From positions 52,119,899 through 52,183,898 of the forward strand of contig CP136067.1 in the NCBI GenBank assembly GCA_032622095.1: a DNA stretch of 64,000 nt, in the 5' to 3' direction. Within the stretch, counting starts at the first letter, position 1, and every line of letters begins with the position of its first letter. Source of the stretch: Siphonodentalium dalli. Its lineage: Eukaryota > Mollusca > Scaphopoda > Gadilida > Siphonodentaliidae. Of the stretch, positions 47,670 through 59,707 are shown one piece after another. The translations under genes were made by a program, and so were the position numbers. The notes under the pieces are model-generated. The model searched no databases, was not told where the DNA came from, and worked only from the letters and a program-made list of their open reading frames with translations.

Positions 47670-50165
47670 AACATAAAGAGCTTATTTGTTACTGTTTTCC
47701 TGATATGGAAATAGTAAAGAGCGTCTATATCATTTGTGTGTGATTAACCTATAGAATTGCGCTGTGTTATGTAAACAGAAGCAAAATTTCTGTAACACGA
47801 GCATGTTCTTGTTTGCGGACACCACCGTATATACGTCTTGACGACAATACACTAATTACCCCTGATTATATTTGGCATATGAACAAAACTATATATATTT
47901 AAATATTCCTTCTGTTAATGGCGATTTGAACACATATGAATATTTCTGCAACGAACGCCGCCCGTGCATTTAAGCGCTAGTTATTACATGCGCTGTTATT
48001 GACATTGCCAGAGCGCAACTATTGACGAAACACTCTTTATTAAAAGTATCAATATATAATCGAAATATATAGGCTAACCATTCCACAAGTATTAAAATAC
48101 AATTAACCGAATACACTAATAATTTTACAATAAAAAGTGAGAGAAACGCTAATTATTATAAGACAGTTTTTATGTTAATAAGGGGCAAATTATACTGCTT
48201 AGACGCCTTTTATTATAACATTTTAAAGCATGTCAACAAAGATTATGGATAATTATTGCACGGCGATTGGTTGAAAATCAACTGCCAACAGCAAAATGAA
48301 CAAATTAAATTGACAACTGATATGGCCGGACTGGCGTTCCACACACGACCATATAAGTCTTTAGAAAAGTATGTAGGGTAGTAGACTCGATTTGCGTATG
48401 CGTCAACAAGCACGGAACGGAGCCAATGTGAGGGTTTAAATTATCATGTCGTGTGTCACCTGTGTTGACATTTCGAAGTAGGCTCATGTCACGAATGGGC
48501 AAATATAATGGCAATATTCTGACAACTTGTCGCACTAGAGTAGTGCCTATTGAAACTGGCCAATGAATGTTAAAAGCAGAGCGATATTTCCGAGTACGAA
48601 AACATTTAATCAATGATACCTCATTTCCGGTTCCTGACTGGATCCATGTTTTCGGTGTGAACACAGAAGCTGTCCTATTTAGGTGGACTCGTGTTAGCAA
48701 TTAGTATAGCGTCCATTGTGATTTTCATGTTGCGTTAAGTAACGGCGTGGGAGTAAACTTCGCATGGAAGTGTTGGATACTTTATACACGTGAATTACAA
48801 ACGTGTTCTGCATTTGGCGCAGTGACGTTAATGCTTTCTATATATACTACAGCATCATCGATGAGTAGTTACCCCATAGGAAATGTTCAGATAAAAAAAA
48901 CAGGTCGTTTGTTGAACTTATTATTTATACATTTCCCTCAATAAATATGGCTCCTTCTGCATCTGTGTTTTTCGATCTTCTGCTTTTATCATGAACACTA
49001 GACTGTTCCGATGTATAGTTTTATAAGTGAGTGCATATTTGTGTATGTAGGCGGAGTATTTTTATTTCCATCTTCCCGGGAAATTTCAGTTGCATGTTTG
49101 TATTGCCAACATCAACATCGAAGCCGTCACGAGTTACTCTTGCTTTCGTCACTATAATCGATGATACTGGAAATGAATGACATGTCTTGACATGAGAGCG
49201 CCAATGGAGGTTATATACAACTTGGCCACATTCGACTTCATGCCATTAACATCTTGATTGGTCAACCGGTTTACTCATTCAGTTATACAAGTATACGATG
49301 AAATAGCCGGCCCTGCATATACGTGCATGTTCAGATCATACGAATAGCTAGACGACAGAGAAACACATTCAGTTTGGAATAACTGGAAAGGATATTAAGC
49401 AAATGGCTTCAACAACTCATAATCTTGCTAAAGATTGTCCATAATGCCAAGTGATATTATAAAGATACCATACAAATTAAAGATGCATTATCCGAGTTAA
49501 CGCTTCCAAATTACAATTATTTGGCTTCGGGTGTAAACAATATTTGATTCGATTCGAGGAACCCACCCACCAAAGCTCAAGAGTGATCAGATATCGATTT
49601 TTGAAGTTTGTTATTTCTCGAGATGTGCAAATATTTGTGGCCCAGAAAAACGTCGTCAAACTGACGGTCTAGGACAAAATTGCAGATGAAGATGGATAAC
49701 TCTAAAATCAAGTGGTAATACCGCCAAATTTCGTGATACCCAAGTGATAATACGGCCATATTTCGTTGAACAAAATGTGATAAATAACACGCTTTGGGAA
49801 TTTGATACCATAGTTGACAGTGGTTAGCATTATTTTGTTGCAATTAATCGATTCTGATAACTAAAGCAAATTTTGAAGAAATGTTGTTCTATCTTGATGA
49901 TATGGTGACCGTCTGATCGGATTGAGTACATTTAATGGAAAGTCGTTATGCTAACAATTTCTTTACTAAATACTCATTGGCGAATATAGTTCCCTTATAG
50001 CAAATGTTCAGCCAATAAGTTCAACAGGGGACCATACGTGTGTTATTATCTGAACATTTCCCCACAATTGAATCAGAACCCCCGCTGCACTTATATAATC
50101 TGTGCATCACTGCATCTGTCTGTCGTATGCTTATATTTCCTGGACATCGGTAGACTTTCCAATAT
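47670..50165. other. Unassigned intergenic stretch
   Basis: AT-rich. Holds parts of dispersed repeats: AGATAAAAAAAACAGG-type hairpin relatives near 48880-48945, the 43030 block at 49490-49625, and GGGAAATGTTCAG relatives near 49980-50085. The 131-codon minus frame at 48305-48700 shows no recognisable domain or codon structure. Confidence 0.4.
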
Positions 50166-50167
50166 AT

Positions 50168-50674
50168 ACTGTCACGGTGGGGAACCACGTGGTTTCGAGG
50201 TTGGTGAGTATCATTCATTCAAAGTGTGCAAACGCACATGAACATAATTTATGAAGAACTGACACAAAACATATAGCATTTTGACTGTTACGAGCAAATG
50301 CTAATTTATTATTAAAACAAGATGATACCTTATTTGTTCGGAACTATTCAGAAGTTGTTTTATAACATTCTGACAAAATTTGCCAGACGGAGGTTCGTGG
50401 AATTCACAAGTCTATACATCTAGTAAATCTTTCGATTGACAAATTTGATCAGAGTGTTAGAGCAATCAACTGTGAGTTTGGACACAGATGAGGTATCAGC
50501 TTGTTTGCAAATAGTATAGCATATGGTCGTAACTGCCAAAATACTATTGTAATATATCGATATCCTAGTTTATTACCCTTTTCATCGTTTCTGGCCGCGT
50601 TTACGATCACCTCGGTCATTTTGAATGCGTGATACTCATCAACTCGAAATCACGTGATTCCCCACCGTGACTGT
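50168..50674. mobile_element. MITE with CACGGTGGGGAA ends
   Basis: Spans 50173-50669 with inverted ends CACGGTGGGGAACCACGTGG / ATCACGTGATTCCCCACCGTG, flanked by ACTGT on both sides (50168-50172, 50670-50674). A diverged second copy occupies 56286-57274 downstream of the myomodulin gene. Non-coding. Confidence 0.7.
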
Positions 50675-50785
50675 TATAACTGATTTAGTAAAGAAAGGGT
50701 AATGGCCGACCTATATTCCGTAATCACTTCGTTCGCGAGCCATTCTTTTGAATTGCAACAGTGACGTTTTCTCCGAAAATCGAAC

Positions 50786-51002
50786 TACAGTAATGCCCCA
50801 AATAATCGACTCCTTTACCACAGCAGAATTATGGGTAACTTTTCAGGATTTAGTCGGGAATATGGCTTGTTGCCATTCATCGGAAAGCTCTCACTGAGAG
50901 CTTTCCGACGAATGGCAACAAGCCATATTTCCGAATAAATCCTGAAAAGTTACCCATAATTTTGCTTTGTTTAAGGAGTCGATTATTTAGGGCATTACTG
51001 TA
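50786..51002. mobile_element. Near-perfect palindromic MITE, TA duplication
   Basis: 213 bp (50788-51000) with ends CAGTAATGCCC / GGGCATTACTG flanked by TA. The two ~105-bp arms pair almost perfectly to the centre at GAGAGCTTTC-type sequence near 50895. CAGT ends with a TA duplication fit the pogo/Tigger side of Tc1/mariner. The low divergence between arms points to a recent insertion. Confidence 0.85.
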
Positions 51003-52890
51003 CGCCTAATTTAGAGATTTTCAATGGTCATGCAAGAGCACAATAACTGCTCTCATTTGGGAACGGTTACATCAACCATCAAGTATCAAGTGAGGGTCCT
51101 GCTATCATTACAGATTTTGACTTGGCAGAGCTAATCTGTCGACTGTCTCATATTGAGGTCCCCGCATTCTTCATTGAGGAAATAATCGAGGCCCGTCAAG
51201 ACATTGGCTTTGAAGAAAATGATTGGTAATTACAGACTGGAACATGCACCGGGCATGCTCTGTCGTTCGAAGTACTGTAAACTGGACACACAGCATTTCT
51301 GAACTAGAACTAGAACCAATTGCTATGGGGAATTCCTGATGAAAATCAGTGGGGCATGTGCACCAGGATTTTCCCGACACAGGGGCTACGATCCCCGACA
51401 GGGGAGGGGCTCTAGGATTACGGAAGACACCGAGCTAATCATTGCAGATTTCCCCGACAGGGGGAGGACTAGTTCCCCATTGACCCATCTCACCATCTGG
51501 TGCCACCCCTGGATGAAATACATTGACGAGCATTTCCGTTGGGAAATGTTCAGATAATAAGTTCAACAAACATGTTGAAATTATTATCTGAACATAAATT
51601 TCCCCACCAACGAATAGGAATCAGTCTGACGGGACTAGAAAATTAGCGGGAAATTACCGAAACGTACATCGTTGTATATCTGTCTTTCAAGCTACAGTGA
51701 AATACGATTTTTTTTAGTTATTTCATTGTAGGTTCCGTTATTTCTCTGTTGTTTGTCGAATGACGTCATCCATTGAAAGCTGTTTGCTATCTATCAGCTG
51801 GTCGGTGTATTGAGTTGAATTGTAATAAATTTGGGTCAACCAGTTGTTGCTTTCCGTGTAATATTTTAATTTAGTTTTTGATTGAATGACTGAATTTCCT
51901 AAAACATCTCATTCGTGTCTGGAAAGAAATACCAAATTTTCACTGGCGGCTTGCAGCTCGTGAAAATTCGATATTTTATCCAGACACTCGTAAGATATTT
52001 TGGTATTCTATTTAGTCGGGCTCTTGTGATGAAGTTCACTAGTATGTTAATAAATACACGGAACTCTTATATGCGGATCATATGCACTGAAAGACTTATC
52101 GAAGTGATAGAATTTATCCGCTCAGTGAGACAAAATGATTAATTTTTTCAGTATGCAACAACAAAACATAGTCGCATAAGAGCGACGTACTTTATCCCAA
52201 AGGGTTAAACAGATGCGGAGATTTAAACCAGAAATTTTTAGAAACGCAAACATGTTCGGTAGCGAAATATTTCACCGATAGATCATTACGCGATCAATAC
52301 GCCATACCGCATGGAATTCCAAAAAGTAAGCAATAGAATAAAGCGACAGAGTATTTGGACACATTTACAACATAATCATGATTGCGATAATTTTGGTAAA
52401 AATGTTAATTAGGTTACGAATCAATTGGGATAACTCTTGAGCAGGAATTGGGAGAACTATATTTTTACACGTAGGGATGAGCGACGCGGTTAGGTGTCAA
52501 CTTTCTTTTCAAGTTATCGATCGAAGAGGACGGTCACAATTTTTCAAAAACCCTCCCTCCCTCCCATTTTCGTTTGTTGTTGGAGAGCACACAGGATTGA
52601 TGTCTTTGCCCCCCCTTTTTTTGTTTTGTTTTTGCTTGAGGCGGTTATTGCGCCTCAAAAATTGTTATAAAATGTTTTTGTTATTAATATTCAAATGTAT
52701 CGGCTTCCTGTAATTGTTTTTTTCTAAACAGGTAGCTAAAACCGCATTCCATTGTTTGTCTTTATTTTAACCCTGTGGGATAAAGAGAGTTGTATGTCAG
52801 TGTCTTCCTGATACAGCGAACATAACGAGCATTCGTTTTATATACGGGACATTACACATAATCACTAACTGTCTAGGATTTACCTTTGAT
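51003..52890. other. Unassigned stretch with small palindromes
   Basis: GGGAAATGTTCAGATAATAAG and its complement form a hairpin at 51539-51605. TCGTGTCTGG..AAATTTTCAC and GTGAAAATTCG..CCAGACACTCG pair at 51912-51992. The last is probably another MITE. No gene is recognised. Confidence 0.45.
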
Positions 52891-52892
52891 GT

Positions 52893-53135
52893 TCAGGCCA
52901 TTTTAAAGTTTTCGCTTGTATAGCCCAATTTTCTTGGGCTCATTTTCTGTTGTTTGTTGGTGTGCATCTTGACCGGTTTAAAATGTATACCAACCTTATT
53001 ATCTTTTTGTCTCCAGCCGTCGTTCAGATAAGATTTGAATTGGTTTAGAGAGCCAACATCTATGCATAGATCTGTGAGTTTCTTCCAGGAGTCTATTGTC
53101 CGGTGCATTATAATGTTATAATTTATAAGTTCAGA
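52893..53135 (-). pseudogene. LINE 3'-end fragment
   Basis: The minus frame encodes RTIDSWKKLTDLCIDVGSLNQFKSYLNDGW, matching the 'WNSLPxxVVxAxSLNxFKxxLDxxW' pattern that ends many CR1/jockey-like LINE proteins (cf. HWNSLPDFIV at about 33960). Everything upstream is missing, so it is a short 5'-truncated relic. Confidence 0.55.
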
Positions 53136-53254
53136 TCAGACAAACACGGCGAAAGTGACAACTTTAGAAATTACAATGCACTTTTTCACATCAGCATCAT
53201 ATAGCCCCAAACAGAATCATAACAATCAAGCAGGACCCACAATACGCCCTGTCG

Positions 53255-53396
53255 CCGGTTCCGTGGTTTTAGTGCTACAGGTCAAGGTTTTGGAGTAGTA
53301 TTCCATATATGGAAGTCATGAATAGTTCAAAAGCTCCATATATGGAAATGCTATACTCCAAAACTTTGACCAGTAGCACTAAAACCACGGAACCGG
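53255..53396. repeat. 142-bp palindrome
   Basis: CCGGTTCCGTGGTTTTAGTGCTAC pairs with GTAGCACTAAAACCACGGAACCGG, and the inner parts pair through TTTTGGAGTAG and CCATATATGGA. MITE-like; no clear duplication. Confidence 0.75.
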
Positions 53397-53399
53397 GAC

Positions 53400-55170
53400 T
53401 GAAAGAATCTCTGAAACCACGGAACGGAGCTGGATGAATCCAATACAGCTGCGACCATTGATCTCGCTTAGTATCATATGCGGTAAATTAGCAGGACTAC
53501 TTAACCACGGTGTGATCCCGAGTGCTACGAATAAGCCGATTACTAAGGTCATTATGGGCTTGAAGACTGAGCCGACTTTTATAAACATCGGACAACGAGT
53601 CGCATAAATACAGTTGGTTGCATTTACATGTACGCCAAGGGTGAACGCAGAAGCTCGCATATCAAAACGAGTGGAATTACTAAAACATCTTTTGTAGCTA
53701 TTTCTATTTACGATTGAACTGCAGGCAACTGTACTCGCACATTTGTCAACTAACCGGACTACACACTGATATTTTTCCTAGAAAATTCTCAGAAAGTTGT
53801 CGATCCTGTTTTTGGTATTTGAACTGATAAACGTCGAACATATATTATATGATGTGCACTTTCCCTTGATTAAAGGCACATGAGGCCTTAGTTGTCGAAA
53901 ATATTCATATTTGTTCTAATCACCGTAAATAGAAAAACATTAAAACGCATACAGTTTCGTTCATATATACCATGACCATCACGTAAACAGCATGTTATCA
54001 TAAAGACCTACTATATTTTACCTAAGCAAGAGCCTGATTGTGTTACAGAAGACAGCACAATGCTACTGGCTAATCACACACAAATGGCATAAACGCTCTT
54101 TATTAGTTCCATATCAGGAATTCACCAACAAAGAACGCTCTTTATGTTTACCATCATAATATAAACAAACACCAGAAAAGTTACTTTTTATGCTTTTGTT
54201 TACATAACAATGGTCAAACATTTGACAATAACATACTGTTTATGCGATATTTCTTATTTGTATACGGACAAAGTCTGTCTACATTTTGATGTTCTTTCTG
54301 TTTGTGGCGGTTTTTGACGGGTGGAAATATTTTCACAGGATACCCACCGCCAAGGCCAACCGTACCTTTAATGTGTTAATATATCTGTATATTATAGGAT
54401 TGACTGTGCGATTGGTCTTTAATTTCGGGAAATGTCCAACACGAATTTGTAAACAATTACTCTTCGCACAGAAAACTTTTGGGAAATGTACAACACGAAG
54501 TTGTATGCAATTGAACTTCGCACAGATAACGACTATGTACACACGCACTACATGTATTTTAGAGTTAGTTTGTTATTCATCTTCGTTTAAACCAACGCCA
54601 TGTTAGCAAAACTCGCCAGTGTTTGGACGTAATCCATATACAGATTTATCATATGACTCAATCATTATTTACGTTGGAAGCTATGTCATAAATCAATTTC
54701 CTATCAATTACTAATTCATATCACCTTCCGATAATTTGATTGGTTTGTTGACAAAACGTGTGTTCTGATTGGCTGAAAGGCAGCCGGGGGCCGAGCCGCA
54801 TCTCTGACTAAATGCAGGTCAAATTCGTGACCGTCAAATACACGAATCAACGCGATGCCGAAATTCTCGCAATTATAATCTTGAAATATATAGTTTTGCA
54901 CATTGTTATACGATAAATAGAATATGTAATTCGTATTCATCTAATAAACATACGATATAATGTCACAAACTGAGAACAGAATAGCGCACTATATCTTCGC
55001 GTGCATATTATTTCTGCTAGTTCACCAGGTGTAATTGGGCTTCCGGTGCAATGAAGTGACGTCATATTAACATTTTGCTGCCGATGTCATATAGCTATTT
55101 AGTGATTTGTGTGCGTTTTGGACATCATAATCAATTTATAGGTGTCATGTGATAAATAGAATATGTAATT
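53400..55170. other. Unassigned stretch
   Basis: Contains the half copy of the 47224 foldback (about 54175-54375) and a tandem pair GGGAAATGT(C/A)CAACACGAA (54427, 54481). No gene is recognised. Confidence 0.4.
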
Positions 55171-55171
55171 C

Positions 55172-55294
55172 GTGTTTCTCTCATATGATATTTATGAAAC
55201 TCGTCGCGCGAATTTTCAGTTTTCTCTCGCCGGAGGCTCGAAAAAACTGAAAATTCTTAGACTCGTTTCATAAATATCATATGAGAGAAACACT
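55172..55294. repeat. 123-bp palindrome
   Basis: TTTCTCTCATATGATATTTATG pairs with CATAAATATCATATGAGAGAAA, the inner part with TTTTCAGTTTT / AAAACTGAAAA, around a short CGCCGGAGGCTCG-type loop. Probably a MITE. Confidence 0.75.
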
Positions 55295-55299
55295 CATTT

Positions 55300-56280
55300 C
55301 ATATCCTCTATATATGGGATGTGGCAAGAATAGATGACAAAAAAATATATATAATATAACATTTTCAGTCATACCTCAAAGCCAGACATATATCTGTGTA
55401 TAGCGTATACTATGAGACATTCAACTGGAGGCACACATAAGTTATTGATGACTGCTATTTGTAAATAAATAACTCCGGTTTGTATTGAAACATGAATCTG
55501 AATGTTAGTGTGGCAAATGACAGTCTGTGGTTTATTTTCAGTGATTAGTTCGAAGCACTACCGCGCATGCTTCGATAAAGTTGTCAGGAAAACATTTAAT
55601 CTTATGTTTGTAAGAACAAAAATAAATTTTAAGAAGGAAAAGATTTTTATAGACGGTCGACCTTAATATTGTATCGACCTGCGACCGGGGTCAGCGGTTT
55701 AGAAATTTCGAGGTCAAGTGAACATCTGAGCGCCAACCACGAGAAAGTCGGGTACCTTGATTGATTGATTGATTGTCTTCGTGGTGACGTTGTCGATACC
55801 CGACTGCCCATTCAAACGAATTTCGCACAGACCACAAGGTCAATAATTTCTACCCGCCATCCCACCCTTTCAGGTGTGGGCTTCTGCCCCCCCCCCCTCT
55901 TCCTCCAGTGACTGGTTAGTGCTTAGAATGGCACGACCCGGTGCCGTGCCATACCTTTTTTGGTTTCGGCGTGTGGCGTGGTACACCCAGGTTGCATATT
56001 GTTCAATCGGGGCCGCGCCACATGCCGATGGTTGTCTTAATTTCGGTAATTCGAATAAAGAATTGCCATTACGCAAATATGTCTTAGTCTTTAATTATTT
56101 AGCCCAACAGTGGTACCCAGGGAATTGTCGTAAAGTAGGGAGATAGGATATAAATGTGTTTTATCATCTATTTTAACCACAACCAGTATATCTTTTGTAG
56201 GTTTGCATAGGATATAGGCGCCATTGAAGTCATTCCACTGAGAGTGAAAACAGAGGGATTAGACTAATGTCCATGGACAA
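55300..56280. other. Unassigned stretch
   Basis: No recognisable coding or repeat structure other than a short poly-C run near 55889. The opposed frames at 55870-56146 show no known domain. Confidence 0.4.
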
Positions 56281-56506
56281 CATACATGATGGGGAATCAC
56301 ATGGTTTCGAGGTTAGTGAGTACCACGCATTCAAAATGCCCGAGGTGCGTGCAAACGCACAACATGATACACGAGGAACTGACACAAAACATAGCATTTT
56401 GACTGTTACACGTATGAGCATAATTATGCTAGTGTATTTAAAAAAAAAAACAAGTTATCTTATTTGTTCGGAAATACTCAGTAGTTTTCTATAACATTCT
56501 GACCAA

Positions 56507-56677
56507 AGTTGCCAGTCAGAGGTTCGTGGAATACGCCAGTCTATACATCAAGGAGAATCAGTAAGTTGCCAGTCAGAGGTTCGTGGAATACGCCAGTCTA
56601 TACATCAAGGAGAATCAGTAAGTTGCCAGTCAGAGGTTCGTAGAATACGCCAGTCTATACATCAAGGAGAATCAGTA
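56507..56677 (+). repeat. 57-bp tandem triplication
   Basis: Three near-identical units starting AGTTGCCAGTCAGAGGTTCG at 56507, 56564 and 56621. The related MITE at 50173 has a single copy (about 50380). Confidence 0.9.
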
Positions 56678-56877
56678 GACTGACAACTTTGGTCAGAATG
56701 TTAGAGCAAACAGCTGTGAATTTGGACACAAATGAGGTATCAGCTTGTTTGAAAAATAGTATAGCATATGCTTGCAGCTACCAAAATATTATATAAAATA
56801 TCCTAGTTTTGTAACATTTTTCGTCGTTTCTGGTTGCGTTTGTGATCGCCTCGGTCATTTTGAATGCGTGATACTCA

Positions 56878-57247
56878 TGAACCCTTTACCCAACAGAAGG
56901 GCCCTGTGCCAATGCATTCTCTAATATATGCGAGTCGACCATAGGTCGCCTCGCATATATAAGAGAATGCATTGGCTTAACACATTAAAAATTATAAAAT
57001 TGTTAAAGAATGTAAGAAAAAATGGTAAAAAGTGTTAAAAAAAGATTTTTTTTAGGCCAATGCATTCTCTTATATATGCGAGGCGACCTATGGTCGACTC
57101 GCATATATAAGAGAATGCATTGGCACAGGGCATAACTGTAACTATCACAATGTTATCAAGGAGCCGGTTCCAATGATATCCATATCTGTATGGTTCTATT
57201 GAGACAGACCGAAGATATTTTAGGCTGTTGAAGCTTTATTTGGTGAA
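56878..57247. mobile_element. piggyBac-type MITE, copy 2, right end missing
   Basis: Matches 13263-13628 closely, with both AATGCATTCTCTTATATATG hairpins. It starts CCCTTTACCCAACAG at 56882 but stops at TTTATTTGG (57243), lacking the final ~30 bases that hold the right inverted end. TGAA lies on both sides (56878-56881, 57244-57247) instead of TTAA. It supplies the nearest AATAAA downstream of the myomodulin stop. Confidence 0.75.
57235..57240 (-). promoter_or_regulatory. Candidate polyadenylation signal for the myomodulin gene
   Basis: TTTATT on the plus strand is AATAAA on the minus strand. It is the only such hexamer found between the myomodulin stop (57702) and this point, about 460 bases downstream, and lies within the MITE copy. 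Use is inferred. Confidence 0.35.
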
Positions 57248-57701
57248 CTCGAAACCAGGTGATTCCCCACTGCGAACATATGTATATAGGTGGAACCCAG
57301 ATTCCCGTTACCGTTGAGTATCATTACTCCAATATATTTTTCTCGCCTCGTTTTCCCGAATGCAACAAGACACAACGCTGGAAAACGACTTTTCTTATCA
57401 GAGAAAATGGAAATGCATATGATCAAATTGCAGACTATATATGTGAAAGGAGCATGAGCGAGAGTTCATCGTTGAGTGTCCTTTATGTGGGTTTCAATTT
57501 TGAAACGTAACACAAAACCTGATGGTTTTGACAGACCCGGAATACTTCTATATCAATTGATGAAGATATGCATATAACCTATGAATGGTGGGCACATGCT
57601 CTTCTGTGTCAACATTTGAATTTTAAAATGTCCGAAAGTGTTTGCAAGAATATTTCTGTAGTAAGGTACTTTGTCTAATATCAACACCATTGGCAGAAAA
57701 T

Positions 57702-58399
57702 TCATTTTTCTGGTGACAATTCTTTGTCGTTACCAGCAATGTTCACATTCGGTGCTTCCCTCTTGCCCAATCGTAACATGTTCAGCATTCTTTTGTCCAT
57801 TTCCTGATCGGCGAAATCGCGTTTTCCAAGACGAAGCATGTTCAGCCTACGCTTTCCCAGTCTCAACATATTCATGGTTCTCTTTGCGGCTTCGTAGTCG
57901 TTGAAATCTGATCCATATTCTGAGTTCCAGTTTTCGGCAGGGAAGTCTTCCATCATTCGCCCGAGTCTTGGTGCCGGTACTGCGCGTTCCTTATCCATTT
58001 CCTCGTTTTTGTTATCGTCTGCAGATCTCCGGAATCTTCCTAGTCTCGGTGGTGGTCCTCGTGCTTGTCTATTGTAATCTAAGTTGTATGGCATTCCGCC
58101 GCTCAATTCCTCGCCATCTTCTTCCTGTCGCCCGTATCTGGGCACAGGGACCTGTCTGTCCTCCAGGTTCTTTCCACATTTCAGTTTGTTTATCAGTTCG
58201 TAAAGTAAAATCTCAAGGTCACTTGGGGCGGGCGTTTCCGGCGAAGACCTACGGCCCAGTCTGAGCATGCTCAGTGAACGTTTTCCCAGCCGCAGCATAT
58301 GCAAACCGCGGCCCAATCTGAGCATACTGAGTCCGCCACGACGAAACCGAGAGAGAGGCTCACCGTTTGATTCATCAGCATCCGTTTCTGTGGATGAAC
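57702..58399 (-). CDS. Myomodulin-type neuropeptide precursor, 3' coding exon
   Basis: The minus-strand exon begins after acceptor TTCTAG (58401-58400 read as AG) and ends at TGA 57704-57702. It encodes about 231 residues. Six peptides end MLRL-Gly before Arg or Lys-Arg: GLSMLRL, GLHMLRL, SLSMLRL, TMNMLRL, (R)LNMLRL and MLNMLRL. Gly would give the C-terminal amide. This is the molluscan myomodulin pattern, secreted modulators of muscle and feeding circuits. The spacer also encodes QVPVPRY-G-R, GPPPRL-G-R and AVPAPRL-G-R, resembling Aplysia MMG2 peptides (recollection). Acidic spacers lie between. The first ATG at 58325 is internal to a peptide, so the true start and signal peptide lie in an upstream exon (higher coordinates) that I could not identify. 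Confidence 0.9.
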
Positions 58400-58437
58400 C
58401 TAGAATTAGAATTAATGGACAGTGAGTATTATCGTCG
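58400..58437 (-). other. Myomodulin gene intron, 3' end
   Basis: Contains the TCTAATTCTAATTCTAG acceptor region immediately upstream of the last exon. The intron continues beyond the TE-like element at 58438 for an unknown distance. Confidence 0.5.
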
Positions 58438-58757
58438 CATAGCCGTACTGGTCAGGGGGCTGCCCCCCCCCCCCCGCAAAACGATTTGAAAGCTTAAAAT
58501 TTGGAGATATTTTCGATCAAATTCGGGAAAATTGGTATTTCAGGGGTAAATTGTGGCAAATTACAGTATTTTTCATATTTCTGCCCGAATTTTTACATAT
58601 TTAAGGTTAATTTGAATCTAATTATATATATTTCTGTGTATACATCTTGATTGCTCGGTCAAAAAAATTGCTTTACAACCATGAATATATCATGTAAACA
58701 AAATTCGGGAAAAAAATCTCAACCCCCTTAAAATTCGGGCGCCCGTACGGCTATGCA
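58438..58757. mobile_element. hAT-like MITE in the myomodulin intron (tentative)
   Basis: Inverted ends CATAGCCGTAC and GTACGGCTATG bound ~320 bp with a C run (58463-58475) and AAATTCGGG phrases. The CAGGGGGCTGCCCCC start resembles the hAT-like MITE at 35299. A CATAGCC follows the right end, but a clean 8-bp duplication is not resolved. Confidence 0.5.
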
Positions 58758-58759
58758 TA

Positions 58760-59705
58760 GCCGCGTTACAACGACCTAATAGAGTTATCATCGGCGGGCT
58801 TCTAATGCTCTCTTCACACGCGCAATGTCGTCGTTCGGTTAGCTACCCGCATAGTTGTACGGCGATGCGTTTCGATACCCGCTAACGCTTTGTCATATTC
58901 CTATTATTTTTTGATCGACTGTCTCGCTCGTTTCAGCTTGGATAGCCCTTTACTTGATTGGCCAATTTTTTTCCAATGACTTTCATGGAATTTTCATTGT
59001 TGAAACCGAATAATCTGATCGCAAATATAAATACCGTTTTACTGCAATGCCGACCGGGTCGTTTCAAATCTTATCCGGGCCGTGTGAAGTTCTATTGTTA
59101 TCGCTAAACGATTAATGCCGATGTGATCGTAACCGGGATATGTATGAAGCCCACGTATACATCGTGGTATCCCCGAAATATAATCTGACAGACGGTTGAC
59201 ATTTTAAAGTGATTATGATTATTCATTCTTCATAAATATGACAAACCACTGTTACAATACACGAACACATAATTGTATATATATACTACATGATAGCATG
59301 GCGAAATAATGGAATTACTTTGAAATACGCTTTTAATATATTTTTTTTCGAAATTCGGCAGTGTAAAAAAATGCACACCGAGAACGGGACATAATTATAA
59401 CTACCGAGCACGGGATGTGGCACCGAACCTCGTTCAAGTAATTACAGAGTGTGCAGATTCTCTGCTTTGTGTGCGGAATGAGACTGAGACTCGTCACAAA
59501 CAAGTTCTCGGTCAGATGTTGCAGTGGGGATCATTGTGCATAAATTGCGGAGGCAAGAACGTTCTATAGTATAAAGTGCCCATTCGGAAATATAATGTGC
59601 AAGGGAGAACGAATGGGTTGGGTTTTTAATGTAACGAAGCATGTGAAGAAGAACCAGGAGAGCGTTAGCAATCGTAGATCATGTCACGAAACTCTACTCT
59701 GTCTC
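58760..59705. other. Unassigned stretch upstream of the myomodulin exon
   Basis: Would be intron or promoter of the minus-strand gene. No hydrophobic signal-peptide exon with a good donor is visible. The minus frame at 59442-59642 lacks signal-peptide features. Confidence 0.4.
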
Positions 59706-59707
59706 AC

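Larger units (their letters stand above)
56286..57274. mobile_element. MITE with GTGGGGAA-type ends, second copy with inserts
   Basis: Matches 50173-50669 (GTTTCGAGGTT, GGAACTGACACAAAACATAGCATTTTGACTG, GAATGCGTGATACTCAT). It is enlarged by a 57-bp triplication (56507-56677) and by a piggyBac-type MITE (56882-57243). Ends are approximately ATGGGGAATCAC and GTGATTCCCCA. Confidence 0.65.

Noticed and set aside
48305-48700. 131-residue minus-strand frame
   Set aside because: No recognisable domain, signal or splice support, and an AT-rich neighbourhood where such frames arise by chance. Not excluded, but unsupported.
58325-58327. ATG as the start of the neuropeptide precursor
   Set aside because: This Met is the M of an internal MLRL peptide. 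The frame continues upstream through RRGGLS to a splice acceptor at 58400.
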